From the NCBI RefSeq assembly GCF_048569485.1, contig NW_027442244.1, positions 186,001-250,000 on the forward strand: DNA of 64,000 nucleotides. Direction: 5' to 3'. The stretch is from Anomaloglossus baeobatrachus. Lineage: Eukaryota; Chordata; Amphibia; Anura; Aromobatidae. Positions 48,088 to 58,902 of this stretch are shown in pieces (position 1 is the stretch's first letter; each line of letters opens with the position of its first letter). A program made the position numbers and the translations under genes. The notes beneath the pieces were generated by a model that saw nothing but the letters and a program-made list of their open reading frames with translations, was not told the DNA's origin and did not search any database.

Positions 48088-49574
48088 AACCAGAATTGGT
48101 TTGGGCCTCGAGTGGCACCCTGGCCTATGCCGGACACATCTTAGGGAGAGAGAGCGAGAGGGAGACAAACCCACGCCTACAGAAGACATTTTGTCACCCA
48201 AGCCAACCCTTGAAAAGGCTGCTTTGCAGAGCAAAAACAAGAAGAATGGTGCGTTTTGCAGCCGCCGCCCCCCACTGCAATGAATCTGAATAACTCCTCC
48301 TTTAGGGCGCAAGCAACTCCCCTCCCCCTTGCAGTCTTTCCAATTCACGATACAAAAAGACGGACAGGACAGGTTGCCTGACTTTCCGTCACTGCCACCC
48401 TTTGCCATCCTTACCCGTAGAAAGCCCTTTCATCATCCCCAAACCCTAATCTTTTCCCTTTCCTTCCCAGCCCCCAAACCCTGCCCTCTGTACCCTTCTC
48501 ACCACCCGCATCCCTTCTCCTGTCATCCCCCTACCACCCGGGAAAAAAAGAGCTTGCCCCCTCCTTACACTAGCCCACCCTCCCACCCAAAGAACAACTT
48601 CTGCTGCGCAGCTTGTTTTCTAGGCAGCAGCGCTATTGTGATGTCAGCGGGGGCATTGTGACAAGCCGCCAGTGTTCCGTCTCTTCATGTTGTGCACAGT
48701 TCAAACGGAAAATACATCAACAGGCAGACTACAGAAAAGCTTACTATCAAAGGTTAGAGGGGGGCTTTCTCAGAGGGCTTTTTACAGTTTTTCTATTCCC
48801 AATTAGCCGTTTAAGTGTACTTATTGAAAGTAGTAATTCTTTCATAGGCCGCCCTTTCTTAGTATTTGACGTTCCTTATATTGCGGTATGAGGCTTCGCA
48901 GTAGGTTGCAAACATTCATCACCCATGACTGTCCCCAATTGAGCTCAGAAGCTCAATGTCTATCATGACCTCTCTTTTAGAATGTCCAAGAGCAAGCAAA
49001 CTATTCCTCCAGGAGAGGGCGCCAACAGACTACTAAAGAGATCATCATTACTCAAAGAAAACCCCAAAAACCAATGCATGATAGGAATAAACAGGTAACT
49101 TTCTTTGGAGTGGAAGCGGAGAGATCGCACCAGATGCCAATTCTAGATCTTATCACACCTGTGGTCACTGCAGCAGCATCAGCTGAATTCACTTTGTCCA
49201 AAAGGGATCTATTCCATTCAATTGCACATGATCTAGATTAGACTGACAACAAGATACTGCACGGGACATAGCAGAGTTGGTGAAGTTGAGTGGTGATGAG
49301 TTTGCTATTTGGATGAATAAAGCAAGTAAAAAGTGTGTTAGATAAAAATTCATTTCAATTCGCTAATCGGGCTAATATGAATCAGGTGAATCGAGTTCTG
49401 CTTTTGGAAACTGGGTTAAGAAGGGGTGCACCGTTCCTGGAGGTACTGCAATACCAGGTCAATGCGTGGAGTGGACAGAGCAAGCTCTTTTTCCATCTCC
49501 CTGTTCTAAAAATCCATTTAATATATGGTCCCCAGATAGGGGACGTATCAGATATTAAACTGATAAGAACAGAT

Positions 49575-50418
49575 TTTTGATTTAATGAAGCTTTCCAAAG
49601 CACCGCAAAAATGCATGACCGAAGTCACACCAAAAACAGTGCAAAGGCTAGGATTCGTGTGGACCCCTCCGTGAGAAGAGGATCCCCAAAAATCAACCCC
49701 GTCCCTCCGAGCCAGAAGGCCACAGCGAGGGTCAGGGATCTTCGGTGCTCCCCCAAGCCGAAGCCTGGTTGAGCCTTGTTGTTGCTCCCAGCGTCCACCG
49801 AGGCATCTTACCCAAGTGGAGTAGGGAGCTACTAGTCGTTGGTTTCGCAGCCGAGACTGCCCGGACCGTCAACCGGTGTTGGTTTCTCAGCCCAAGGCTG
49901 ACCGGACCTCCAACCGGGTGTTGGTTTCTCAGCCCAAGGCTGACCGGACCTCCAACCGGGTGTTGGTTTCTCAGCCCAAGGCTAACCGGACCTCCAACCG
50001 GGTGTTGGTTTCTCAGCCAAAGCTGACCCGGACCTCCAACCGGGTGTTGGTTTCTCAGCCCAAAGCTGACCGGACCTCCGACCGGGATTATAAAAATTTC
50101 CCTTCTTAGCCAGAAGGCCAGGATAGGGCAATATGCTTGGAAAGTATGAATAGGCAAGGCGCGGCGTGCGACAGAGTCTGAGGCTTACCAGGGTCCCAAC
50201 CTAGCAAGTTCAGACTCCCTCCAGGGTGTCCATTCCTGGGGCACATTGCACCATAACCCCCACACTTACTCAGTCTAATAGCCTCAATCCTGGTAGGGCC
50301 ATGGTTTCCTCTAGATGGATATACTATCCTCCCAAAGTACTAACAAGTGCAACCTTCCAGTGTGCATTGCATCATTGTACTAAGGTGGCCGGAGCCTTAA
50401 ACCACCTTTTCGAACGAT
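49575..50418 (-). mobile_element. U2-SINE, type 1 (844 bp)
   Basis: Sister of the copy at 45646-46489, 3929 bp away; repeats at 49877-50086. It lacks the CACCTGGG change of that copy. Confidence 0.85.
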
Positions 50419-50492
50419 ACTACACTTGATCTTAGCCAAAAGGCCGAGAAGCGATACTACACTTGATCTTAGCCAAAAGGCCGAGAAGCGAT
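50419..50492 (-). repeat. Tandem duplication of U2 nt 1-37, second instance
   Basis: Same structure as at 46490-46563, carried along in the 3929-bp block duplication. Confidence 0.95.
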
Positions 50493-51964
50493 AACCAGAA
50501 TTGGTTTGGGCCTCGAGTGGCACCCTGGCCTATGCCGGACACATCTTAGGGAGAGAGAGCGAGAGGGAGACAAACCCACGCCTACAGAAGACATTTTGTC
50601 ACCCAAGCCAACCCTTGAAAAGGCTGCTTTGCAGAGCAAAAACAAGAAGAATGGTGCGTTTTGCAGCCGCCGCCCCCCACTGCAATGAATCTGAATAACT
50701 CCTCCTTTAGGGCGCAAGCAACTCCCCTCCCCCTTGCAGTCTTTCCAATTCACGATACAAAAAGACGGACAGGACAGGTTGCCTGACTTTCCGTCACTGC
50801 CACCCTTTGCCATCCTTACCCGTAGAAAGCCCTTTCATCATCCCCAAACCCTAATCTTTTCCCTTTCCTTCCCAGCCCCCAAACCCTGCCCTCTGTACCC
50901 TTCTCACCACCCGCATCCCTTCTCCTGTCATCCCCCTACCACCCGGGAAAAAAAGAGCTTGCCCCCTCCTTACACTAGCCCACCCTCCCACCCAAAGAAC
51001 AACTTCTGCTGCGCAGCTTGTTTTCTAGGCAGCAGCGCTATTGTGATGTCAGCGGGGGCATTGTGACAAGCCGCCAGTGTTCCGTCTCTTCATGTTGTGC
51101 ACAGTTCAAACGGAAAATACATCAACAGGCAGACTACAGAAAAGCTTACTATCAAAGGTTAGAGGGGGGCTTTCTCAGAGGGCTTTTTACAGTTTTTCTA
51201 TTCCCAATTAGCCGTTTAAGTGTACTTATTGAAAGTAGTAATTCTTTCATAGGCCGCCCTTTCTTAGTATTTGACGTTCCTTATATTGCGGTATGAGGCT
51301 TCGCAGTAGGTTGCAAACATTCATCACCCATGACTGTCCCCAATTGAGCTCAGAAGCTCAATGTCTATCATGACCTCTCTTTTAGAATGTCCAAGAGCAA
51401 GCAAACTATTCCTCCAGGAGAGGGCGCCAACAGACTACTAAAGAGATCATCATTACTCAAAGAAAACCCCAAAAACCAATGCATGATAGGAATAAACAGG
51501 TAACTTTCTTTGGAGTGGAAGCGGAGAGATCGCACCAGATGCCAATTCTAGATCTTATCACACCTGTGGTCACTGCAGCAGCATCAGCTGAATTCACTTT
51601 GTCCAAAAGGGATCTATTCCATTCAATTGCACATGATTTGGATTAGACTGACAACAAGATACTGCACGGGACATAGCAGAGTTGGTGAAGTTGAGTGGTG
51701 ATGAGTTTGCTATTTGGATGAATAAAGCAAGTAAAAAGTGTGTTAGATAAAAATTCATTTCAATTCGCTAATCGGGCTAATATGAATCAGGTGAATCGAG
51801 TTCTGCTTTTGGAAACTGGGTTAAGAAGGGGTGCACCGTTCCTGGAGGTACTGCAATACCAGGTCAATGCGTGGAGTGGACAGAGCAAGCTCTTTTTCCA
51901 TCTCCCTGTTCTAAAAATCCATTTAATATATGGTCCCCAGATAGGGGACGTATCAGATATTAAA

Positions 51965-51979
51965 CTGATAAGAACAGAT
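51965..51979. repeat. LINE target-site duplication, left copy
   Basis: CTGATAAGAACAGAT, U2 nt 38-52, repeated at 57515-57529 on the other side of the LINE. The length is typical of target-primed reverse transcription with a staggered second nick. Confidence 0.9.
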
Positions 51980-52307
51980 TTTTTTTTGATTTAACAGCAT
52001 CTTTATTATCATGCACTACTCACAAAAAGGTAACAAACCGTGTACAGTGCCGCAGCCCCGTACACACAGAACTATACAATCCTTCTTACATAGCCATAGA
52101 GTACGACGCACTAAACTATACATCACACTCCTATGCTTATCCATAACACTCAAGCTGAAAGAAAAAGTTAGACAATAAATAACGACGAACCGGCGATTGG
52201 GGGATGGGGGTAGGGGAAAAGGGGGATAGGGTGGGGAAATCACAGGCCCGAAGCTTTATTGAAAGACGCACATAACGGGAAAAGGAGGGAGGGGGCATGG
52301 AAGAGGT
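51980..52307 (-). other. LINE 3' UTR and A tail
   Basis: 328 bp after the ORF2 stop. It contains AATAAA at 52002-52007, about 20 nt before the tail, and another at 52255-52260. A C-rich stretch in RNA sense (52199-52237) is G-rich on the plus strand. It ends TTAAATC followed by A residues at the U2 junction. This is the part expected to be recognised by the element's reverse transcriptase. Confidence 0.75.
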
Positions 52308-55300
52308 CTAAACCTCCTCCTCGGCGCTGTCGTCCGGACTGTCCATGATGGAATAGTCTCTGAGCAGGCTGTGGATCAGCCTGCGGCAATCCTGGATAGA
52401 CATCCTCTCCCTCTTCAAGATGAGCCGGTTCCTGGCGACCCAAATAGCGTCCTTAAAGCAGTTCATAAGGCGCCAAGCCTCCTGGATGGCTCCAACGGTG
52501 TGAGTCCCAGGGAAGAGTCCATAAAGTACGGAATGGTACGATAGGCTCCCTCTGGGGACGGAGTTCCTCAGGTCATCCTCCAGGGCAACCAACAGGCGCT
52601 GTGCGAAACGGCAGTCCCAAAAGGCGTGCAGCGATGTTTCCTCCACGAAGGGGCACCTTGGGCAGTACCGGGTTTTGCACAGGTTCCGGGCGTGCATGAA
52701 TGACCGGACGGGCAGTCCGCCCTGTATCGCCATCCATGACAAGTCCTTGTGCCCGTTGGTCAATCCAGCCGATGACACGTTTGTCCAAACAGTCTCCAGT
52801 GTGTCGTGATGAAGTCCTGGAATGTTCTCCATTTCGTCCTTGGCTCTGATGAGTTTGTGGATAGTCTTTGGCTTCCACAAATCAGGCTTGAGTCCCTCCA
52901 GTTGGTGTTCCCTCACAAACCGAACCACGTCTCCGTAGAACCATGGCGCCGTCCAGTTGTAGGGGAAGGAGCTGTCCCACTTGTCCCAGCCTAACCGTCT
53001 CCAAAGGGGGAGCAGGAAGAAGCGAGACATGGACCCACCCGCGGAACCTCTCTTGACTCGCAGAGTTCGGCGAACGCAGTCACATACGAAGGAGGATCGC
53101 AGGAGGGTGGGGATATCGGGTACGCCCTTCCCACCCTTGCGAGGATCCTTGTACATGATGCTCCGCTTTACTCTGTCCATCTTGGATCCCCAGACAAAAC
53201 GAAACACCGTCCTGGTAATGGCCCTGCACACGGTGGCAAGGGGGGGCCAGGCCTGGGCCGTGTACTGCAGCACGGGCAGTACCTCGTTACGCAGGACCAG
53301 TGCTTTGCCCTCACAGGTGAGGCGTCTGAGGCTCCACAGACCGATCCGTTGGGTGATCTTGGTCAAGCGTTCCTCCCAGGACTTGAGGGCTGCTCCTTCC
53401 TTCCCGAACCAGACTCCAAGAACCTTGATGAAATCCGGCTGGATGCTGAAAGGGAAGGGGGCGGAAGAGGCCGGCTGCCAGTCCCCGAAGAGCATGGCTT
53501 CCGACTTCCCGCAGTTGACTTTGGCTCCCGAAGCCCGTCCAAAGGTCTCACAGGTCTGGACGAGGGTGTCGACTGAGCGCCGGTCCGCGCAGAAGACGGT
53601 CACGTCGTCCATGTAGAGCGAGCACTTGACCTCGAAGCGTTCTGGTCCTGGTGCGGTGATCCCTCTGATCTCTCCATTCCGCCGGATAGCCTCTGCAAAG
53701 AGTTCTATAACACAAACAAAAAGAAGAGGTGACAGAGGACAGCCTTGTCTGACCCCTGAGAGGACCGGGAAGGGGTCAGTCTTCCAGCCGTTCACCAACA
53801 CCGAGCTGTGAATATCAAAATACATTAGTTGGACATACAAGCAAAACATGTTACCCAAACCTAACCTGTGCAGAGCTTTGCCCAGGAACTCATGGGAAAC
53901 ACGGTCGAAGGCCTTTTCCTGATCCAACGAGATCAGGGCTGCGTGCACCCGGCGGGCTTTGATGTACTCGACCGTGTCCCGCATGAGAGCCAGGCTGTCT
54001 GCGATGCGACGTCCGGGGATGCCGCAGGTCTGGTCCGGGTGGATGATCCGTCCGATAACAGTCTTCAATCTCGTTGCCATCGTCTTGGCCAGGATCTTGT
54101 AGTCGACGTTCAGAAGGGTGATGGGACGCCAATTCTTCAGGTCGCACCTCTCTCCTTTACGCTTGTACAGGATCGTGACCATTCCTTCCCTCAGAGATGG
54201 AGGCATTCTGCCCTCCACCACCATCTCCTCATACAGCCCTAACAGGTCCGGACAGATTAGGTCTCCCAGCGCTACATAGAGCTCTGCTGGGAGGCCGTCA
54301 CTGCCCTGTGTCCTGCCAGAACTAAAGGATTTGGCAGCCGAGAGCAGCTCGTCCACCGTCAGAGGAACATCCATGGCCGCCGCGTCTGCAGGGTCAAGAT
54401 GGTTAGTGATACCTGACAGGAACTTATCGGCGGCCTCGGGGTCAGTAGTCTTGCGGGCGTAGAGTTCGCTGTAGAAGTCGCTGACGACCTTCATCACGTT
54501 CTCTTTCCCGCGTCGCATGTTTCCACTCTCGTCTCGTAGTTCATTCATGGGCGTGTGACCGGCGTGGAGTTTCCTGAAAAAGAACGAGTTACATTTCTCA
54601 CCCTTCTCCAGGTTCTCCACTTTGGAACGGAAGACAATTCGCTCGGACTCCTCCTCGAAGTGCCTTTTCAGGCTCCTCTTAGTCTCCTCCAGCTCCTCTC
54701 TCACGTCCCAGCCGCATCGAAGAAGGTCCTGCAGGGAACGCAGCTCACGCTGGAGTCTCCTGAAGTCCCTCCTCTTCAGACACGCCTGTTGTTGACTCTT
54801 TGCCTGAAAGAAGAAACGGAACTCGAGTTTAACGTATTCCCACCAGTCAGAAACAGACTGGAAGCCCGCCTTGTAGGCCCGCCACGTCGAGTAGGCAGCT
54901 CTAAGCTCCTCCAGAATCTCACCCTTTTCCAGCAGAGAGCAGTTCAGCTTCCAGGAGCCCGGGCCAATGGGGAAGCCATGGCCCAGCACACCTTGAAAGT
55001 GAATGGCTCTGTGGTCAGAGAAGAAGCAGGGGACCATCGAGTGCCCACTCCGCCCAACCGCCCGAGAGGTAAACACAAAGTCAATCCTGGAACGCAGCGA
55101 GCCATCGGATCGGCACCATGAATAGTTCACGGATCCGTGTCCGATGGAGCCAACAACGTCCACAAGAGAGGCTTCGGTCACCATCTCAATGAGCAGTTTG
55201 GATGTGACGTCCAACTTGGCAGCCGTTCCAGAACTGCGTCCATCCTCCTCAATCGGGCAGTTGAAATCCCCGGCCATCACTACCGTCCTGGCGGTAGCGA

Positions 55301-55697
55301 GCTGAGGGCGCAGGGCTTGGAGGAGCTCCAGTCGATCGCTCTTCACAGGAGAAGCATACACATTGATGAACCTGACAGGTTCTCCCGCCCAGGTGCCATC
55401 CACGAGCAGTAACCTGCCGCAGACGATTTCCTGAACAGAGTCCAATGTGAAGGCGCTTCCCCTGATCAGCACGGCGACCCCCGCGGACCTACAGTCGCCC
55501 CCGCCAGACCAGTAGGATGGGCCATGGGTCCACTCCCTGGCCAGATGGTTGAAGGACCTAGAGGAGGGAAGGGAGCATTCCTGCAGGAAAAATACATCAC
55601 TAGACTGAGTGTTAAGGAACGCAAAAATTGTCTGACGTCGGAACTTGTCTCTGATGCTCCTAACATTAATGGAAAAGATGTTAATGTTAGCAGTCAT
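52308..55697 (-). CDS. LINE ORF2: apurinic-type endonuclease and reverse transcriptase (1129 aa)
   Basis: Cuts the U2 target and copies the element RNA into it. Residues 1-235 are an APE-type endonuclease: SINVRS near N11, LQE at E40, GDFN at 143-146, RIDFVF around 204-209, and SDH at 227-229, all standard catalytic motifs. About 290-380 is a charged linker. The reverse transcriptase spans about 450-760: NWRPITLLN (522-530), LDQEKAFDRV (591-600), GVRQGCPLSP (648-657) and the catalytic YMDD (695-698). Near the C-terminus CPRC, H1024 and C1029 form a CCHC-like zinc finger, as in L1 and Tx1 ORF2. The ATG start fits the usual ORF2 start just before the endonuclease. No stop or frameshift seen, so the protein looks competent. 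Confidence 0.95.
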   Translation of the reverse strand: MTANINIFSINVRSIRDKFRRQTIFAFLNTQSSDVFFLQECSLPSSRSFNHLAREWTHGPSYWSGGGDCRSAGVAVLIRGSAFTLDSVQEIVCGRLLLVDGTWAGEPVRFINVYASPVKSDRLELLQALRPQLATARTVVMAGDFNCPIEEDGRSSGTAAKLDVTSKLLIEMVTEASLVDVVGSIGHGSVNYSWCRSDGSLRSRIDFVFTSRAVGRSGHSMVPCFFSDHRAIHFQGVLGHGFPIGPGSWKLNCSLLEKGEILEELRAAYSTWRAYKAGFQSVSDWWEYVKLEFRFFFQAKSQQQACLKRRDFRRLQRELRSLQDLLRCGWDVREELEETKRSLKRHFEEESERIVFRSKVENLEKGEKCNSFFFRKLHAGHTPMNELRDESGNMRRGKENVMKVVSDFYSELYARKTTDPEAADKFLSGITNHLDPADAAAMDVPLTVDELLSAAKSFSSGRTQGSDGLPAELYVALGDLICPDLLGLYEEMVVEGRMPPSLREGMVTILYKRKGERCDLKNWRPITLLNVDYKILAKTMATRLKTVIGRIIHPDQTCGIPGRRIADSLALMRDTVEYIKARRVHAALISLDQEKAFDRVSHEFLGKALHRLGLGNMFCLYVQLMYFDIHSSVLVNGWKTDPFPVLSGVRQGCPLSPLLFVCVIELFAEAIRRNGEIRGITAPGPERFEVKCSLYMDDVTVFCADRRSVDTLVQTCETFGRASGAKVNCGKSEAMLFGDWQPASSAPFPFSIQPDFIKVLGVWFGKEGAALKSWEERLTKITQRIGLWSLRRLTCEGKALVLRNEVLPVLQYTAQAWPPLATVCRAITRTVFRFVWGSKMDRVKRSIMYKDPRKGGKGVPDIPTLLRSSFVCDCVRRTLRVKRGSAGGSMSRFFLLPLWRRLGWDKWDSSFPYNWTAPWFYGDVVRFVREHQLEGLKPDLWKPKTIHKLIRAKDEMENIPGLHHDTLETVWTNVSSAGLTNGHKDLSWMAIQGGLPVRSFMHARNLCKTRYCPRCPFVEETSLHAFWDCRFAQRLLVALEDDLRNSVPRGSLSYHSVLYGLFPGTHTVGAIQEAWRLMNCFKDAIWVARNRLILKRERMSIQDCRRLIHSLLRDYSIMDSPDDSAEEEV

Positions 55698-55732
55698 TGG
55701 AGGAAAGAGAAAGTTAGAGCAGGCGGTGTGCC

Positions 55733-57277
55733 TTAGTTACCACTCCGGTCGGGCGGTTCTTCCTCTTTGGCACCTGCTGGTAAGGGTATCTCCAGCAGAC
55801 CCTCTTCTGCTAGCTGATCAAGCAGGGATGGTGCCTCAGTGGCTTCCGACTCCTCCATTTCTTCTTCGGCCACAAGGGACTCCACCATCTGCTCCAACAC
55901 GTCCGGTTCTGGGAGGAGGCCATCCTCCTCTTCCTGGGGTGGGTTAAGGTCCACAATGAACAGCTTGGAAGGTTCTGCGACAGGACTATCTTCCACCTTC
56001 CTTTTCCTTTGGCCTGTACCTGAGGAGACAAGAGCTGGAAAATCCTCCTCGGTGAAAAGTGCAAGAGTGCTGAGGCCCTCTGCTCTCATGGTCTGGGGAG
56101 GGAGAGTGGGCTTTGGGGGGGGGGTGAGGAGACCAGCTGAGGAGTAGGGAAATGAGGTGGAGGTAGTGGAATCCTCAGTAGGGTTGGCCGGGGGGGGAGG
56201 GGTTTGGACAGGGGTGACAGGGGGGGGGACCAGGGAGGGGGCAGCAGTTTTCTTACCCTTCTTTTCCCTGGACTCCGTGGCTGCTGGGGCATCGGCTGGA
56301 GCCACGGTCGCCGGGTTCTTGGCCGCCTTGTCCTTGGCCTCTGTGGCCTTGGTCGTAGCTGCCTTGGTCGACGAAGCTGTGACTACCCGATACTGGGTCG
56401 CCGCGGCAACCCTTGCCCAGGATTTCTCCCGCTGTGGGCAGTCCTTGTAAAGGTGGTCCGCCTGTCCACATAGGTTGCAAGTCTTCTTCTTTGGGCAGTC
56501 CTTGGAGCTGTGTCCTGTCACCCGGCAAACCCTGCAGGCGTCCTCCTTGCAGGTCTTCATCGAATGCCCTTTCCCGCCACATTTCCTGCAGTTGTGTGGC
56601 ATGTCCGGGTAGTAGATGAGACCATAGGAGTTTCCCAGAGAGAATGTCGGGGGCAGGTGCTGGAGACCATCCTCGGATGCTGGTTCCCTGTAGAGTCGGA
56701 CGGTTACTGACCACTTACCCGTCCAGAATCCGTTGCCGTTAAGGATGTGGGATGGCTCCCTCACCACTGTGCAGAGACGTCCCAGGAACGTGGAGATGTC
56801 TCTTCCTGGGGTGTGCGGGTTCCGCATGGAGACCGTGATCCTCTTCTCATCCCTCTGTATAGGACAGGATCCTAAAAAAGAATGAAAAGGGGAGTCCGGC
56901 ATCGCTGCGTTCATCGCCTCCCAGTATCTCCTGCAGGCATTCACCGTGGCAAAGGTTACCAGAAAAATGCCAGTCATGAAGGTCTGGACACTCAGGGTTT
57001 CCGCCCTGGAGAAGCCCTGATCCAGAATCATCTTCTTGCAGAACACGTCGCTGGACATGTCCGGCAACCTACCATCCACCGCCTTTAGCTTCAGGGCGAC
57101 CGTCTGCCGCATCCAAGGCTCCAGGGTTGGAGCCTTTTCAGGCGGCGTCCGGGCTCCCTCCGGCTGGCTGGCGTCGGAGGTAGGGGCCTCTTGGGCCGAA
57201 GAAGCCTCTGGATGAGCCTTCCTGGAGGTCCCTGGGTCCTGAGCCTTCCTGGCTGCCTTCTCTGGCTTGCTTGCCAT
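55733..57277 (-). CDS. LINE ORF1: RNA-binding protein with three CCHC zinc knuckles (514 aa)
   Basis: Probable nucleic-acid-binding partner of ORF2 in the retrotransposition complex. Counted from the ATG at 57277, zinc knuckles C-x2-C-x4-H-x4-C lie at 230-243, 248-261 and 267-280. The preceding region (about 60-215) could be an RRM-like fold of the kind seen in Tx1-type ORF1 and ZCCHC3-like proteins; that is inference. The C-terminal third is rich in Ala, Pro and Thr, then acidic. The ATG has a strong context (GCCATGG) and is the first ATG of the element. The frame stays open upstream to about 57499 through a basic stretch, but only from non-ATG codons. ORF2 begins 35 bp after the stop, so its translation probably needs reinitiation or a similar mechanism. 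Confidence 0.88.
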   Translation of the reverse strand: MASKPEKAARKAQDPGTSRKAHPEASSAQEAPTSDASQPEGARTPPEKAPTLEPWMRQTVALKLKAVDGRLPDMSSDVFCKKMILDQGFSRAETLSVQTFMTGIFLVTFATVNACRRYWEAMNAAMPDSPFHSFLGSCPIQRDEKRITVSMRNPHTPGRDISTFLGRLCTVVREPSHILNGNGFWTGKWSVTVRLYREPASEDGLQHLPPTFSLGNSYGLIYYPDMPHNCRKCGGKGHSMKTCKEDACRVCRVTGHSSKDCPKKKTCNLCGQADHLYKDCPQREKSWARVAAATQYRVVTASSTKAATTKATEAKDKAAKNPATVAPADAPAATESREKKGKKTAAPSLVPPPVTPVQTPPPPANPTEDSTTSTSFPYSSAGLLTPPPKPTLPPQTMRAEGLSTLALFTEEDFPALVSSGTGQRKRKVEDSPVAEPSKLFIVDLNPPQEEEDGLLPEPDVLEQMVESLVAEEEMEESEATEAPSLLDQLAEEGLLEIPLPAGAKEEEPPDRSGN

Positions 57278-57514
57278 GGCTGGTTCCTGCTTGAGTTCCC
57301 GGAGCTGGATCTTGGATTCTTCTCCGGGTGTCTTCTCCCGCTGTGTTCCTCCTCGAAGTTCCTCTGGTCTCCCCAAGTCTTCTCCGAGCCTTCGTCTTCT
57401 TGCTTCTTTCTGCCAAGCTCTTCTTCCGTACGATCTCCCTCTTTCGGTCTCGGCTGGGCTTCGGAGCTTGTCTCCCTGATCGTATCTCGTCAAGTGTAGC
57501 TAGCTCAGTTTGTT
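57278..57514 (-). other. LINE 5' leader
   Basis: 237 bp between the target duplication and the first ATG. It has no ATG on the sense strand and is purine-rich in RNA sense. A frame continuous with ORF1 covers most of it, so non-ATG initiation upstream is possible. No promoter motif recognised. Confidence 0.6.
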
Positions 57515-57529
57515 CTGATAAGAACAGAT
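57515..57529. repeat. LINE target-site duplication, right copy
   Basis: Second copy of CTGATAAGAACAGAT, followed without gap by U2 nt 37 onward. Confidence 0.9.
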
Positions 57530-58902
57530 ACTACACTTGATCTTAGCCAAAAGGCCGAGAAGCGATAACCAGAATTGGTTTGGGCCTCGAGTGGCACCCT
57601 GGCCTATGCCGGACACATCTTAGGGAGAGAGAGCGAGAGGGAGACAAACCCACGCCTACACAAGACATTTTGTCACCCAAGCCAACCCTTGAAAAGGCTG
57701 CTTTGCAGAGCAAAAACAAGAAGAATGGTGCGTTTTGCAGCCGCCGCCCCCCACTGCAATGAATCTGAATAACTCCTCCTTTAGGGCGCAAGCAACTCCC
57801 CTCCCCCTTGCAGTCTTTCCAATTCACGATACAAAAAGACGGACAGGACAGGTTGCCTGACTTTCCGTCACTGCCACCCTTTGCCATCCTTACCCGTAGA
57901 AAGCCCTTTCATCATCCCCAAACCCTAATCTTTTCCCTTTCCTTCCCAGCCCCCAAACCCTGCCCTCTGTACCCTTCTCACCACCCGCATCCCTTCTCCT
58001 GTCATCCCCCTACCACCCGGGAAAAAAAGAGCTTGCCCCCTCCTTACACTAGCCCACCCTCCCACCCAAAGAACAACTTCTGCTGCGCAGCTTGTTTTCT
58101 AGGCAGCAGCGCTATTGTGATGTCAGCGGGGGCATTGTGACAAGCCGCCAGTGTTCCGTCTCTTCATGTTGTGCACAGTTCAAACGGAAAATACATCAAC
58201 AGGCAGACTACAGAAAAGCTTACTATCAAAGGTTAGAGGGGGGCTTTCTCAGAGGGCTTTTTACAGTTTTTCTATTCCCAATTAGCCGTTTAAGTGTACT
58301 TATTGAAAGTAGTAATTCTTTCATAGGCCGCCCTTTCTTAGTATTTGACGTTCCTTATATTGCGGTATGAGGTTTCGCAGTAGGTTGCAAACATTCATCA
58401 CCCATGACTGTCCCCAATTGAGCTCAGAAGCTCAATGTCTATCATGACCTCTCTTTTAGAATGTCCAAGAGCAAGCAAACTATTCCTCCAGGAGAGGGCG
58501 CCAACAGACTACTAAAGAGATCATCATTACTCAAAGAAAACCCCAAAAACCAATGCATGATAGGAATAAACAGGTAACTTTCTTTGGAGTGGAAGCGGAG
58601 AGATCGCACCAGATGCCAATTCTAGATCTTATCACACCTGTGGTCACTGCAGCAGCATCAGCTGAATTCACTTTGTCCAAAAGGGATCTATTCCATTCAA
58701 TTGCACATGATCTAGATTAGACTGACAACAAGATACAGCACGGGACATAGCAGAGTTGGTGAAGTTGAGTGGTGATGAGTTTGCTATTTGGATGAATAAA
58801 GCAAGTAAAAAGTGTGTTAGATAAAAATTCATTTCAATTCGCTAATCGGGCTAATATGAATCAGGTGAATCGAGTTCTGCTTTTGGAAACTGGGTTAAGA
58901 AG

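Larger units (their letters stand above)
49424..50492 (-). pseudogene. U2 snRNA gene split by U2-SINE, with doubled 5' end (unit 26)
   Basis: U2 nt 1-37 at 50419-50455 and again at 50456-50492; nt 38-188 at 49424-49574. Confidence 0.93.
51980..57514 (-). mobile_element. U2-targeted non-LTR retrotransposon, Tx1 clade, Keno-like, full length
   Basis: A 5535-bp element in U2 orientation. It has a 5' leader (57278-57514), ORF1 (55733-57277), a 35-bp gap, ORF2 (52308-55697), a 3' UTR and an A tail. Both ORFs are open. ORF1 has three CCHC zinc knuckles; ORF2 has an N-terminal apurinic-type endonuclease and reverse transcriptase. The target is U2 snRNA. Two vertebrate LINE groups are known to target U2: Keno (Tx1 clade, two ORFs, apurinic-type endonuclease) and Utopia (NeSL clade, restriction-like endonuclease). 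The N-terminal endonuclease here fits Keno, not Utopia. The leader has no ATG before ORF1. It may lack its own promoter and rely on U2 transcription (inference). Confidence 0.9.
51829..57566 (-). pseudogene. U2 snRNA gene split by Keno-like LINE (unit 27)
   Basis: U2 nt 38-188 at 51829-51979 and nt 1-37 at 57530-57566, with the LINE and a 15-bp target duplication between. Because of the duplication, the 5' part retains nt 1-52. The upstream promoter is intact. Confidence 0.94.

Noticed and set aside
52981-53616. 211-codon frame on the plus strand opposite LINE ORF2
   Set aside because: Antisense shadow of the reverse transcriptase reading frame; the ORF2 motifs explain the sequence.
51980-57514. 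Utopia (NeSL clade) as an alternative identity for the U2-targeted LINE
   Set aside because: Utopia carries a restriction-like endonuclease; this element has an N-terminal apurinic-type endonuclease and a separate zinc-knuckle ORF1.
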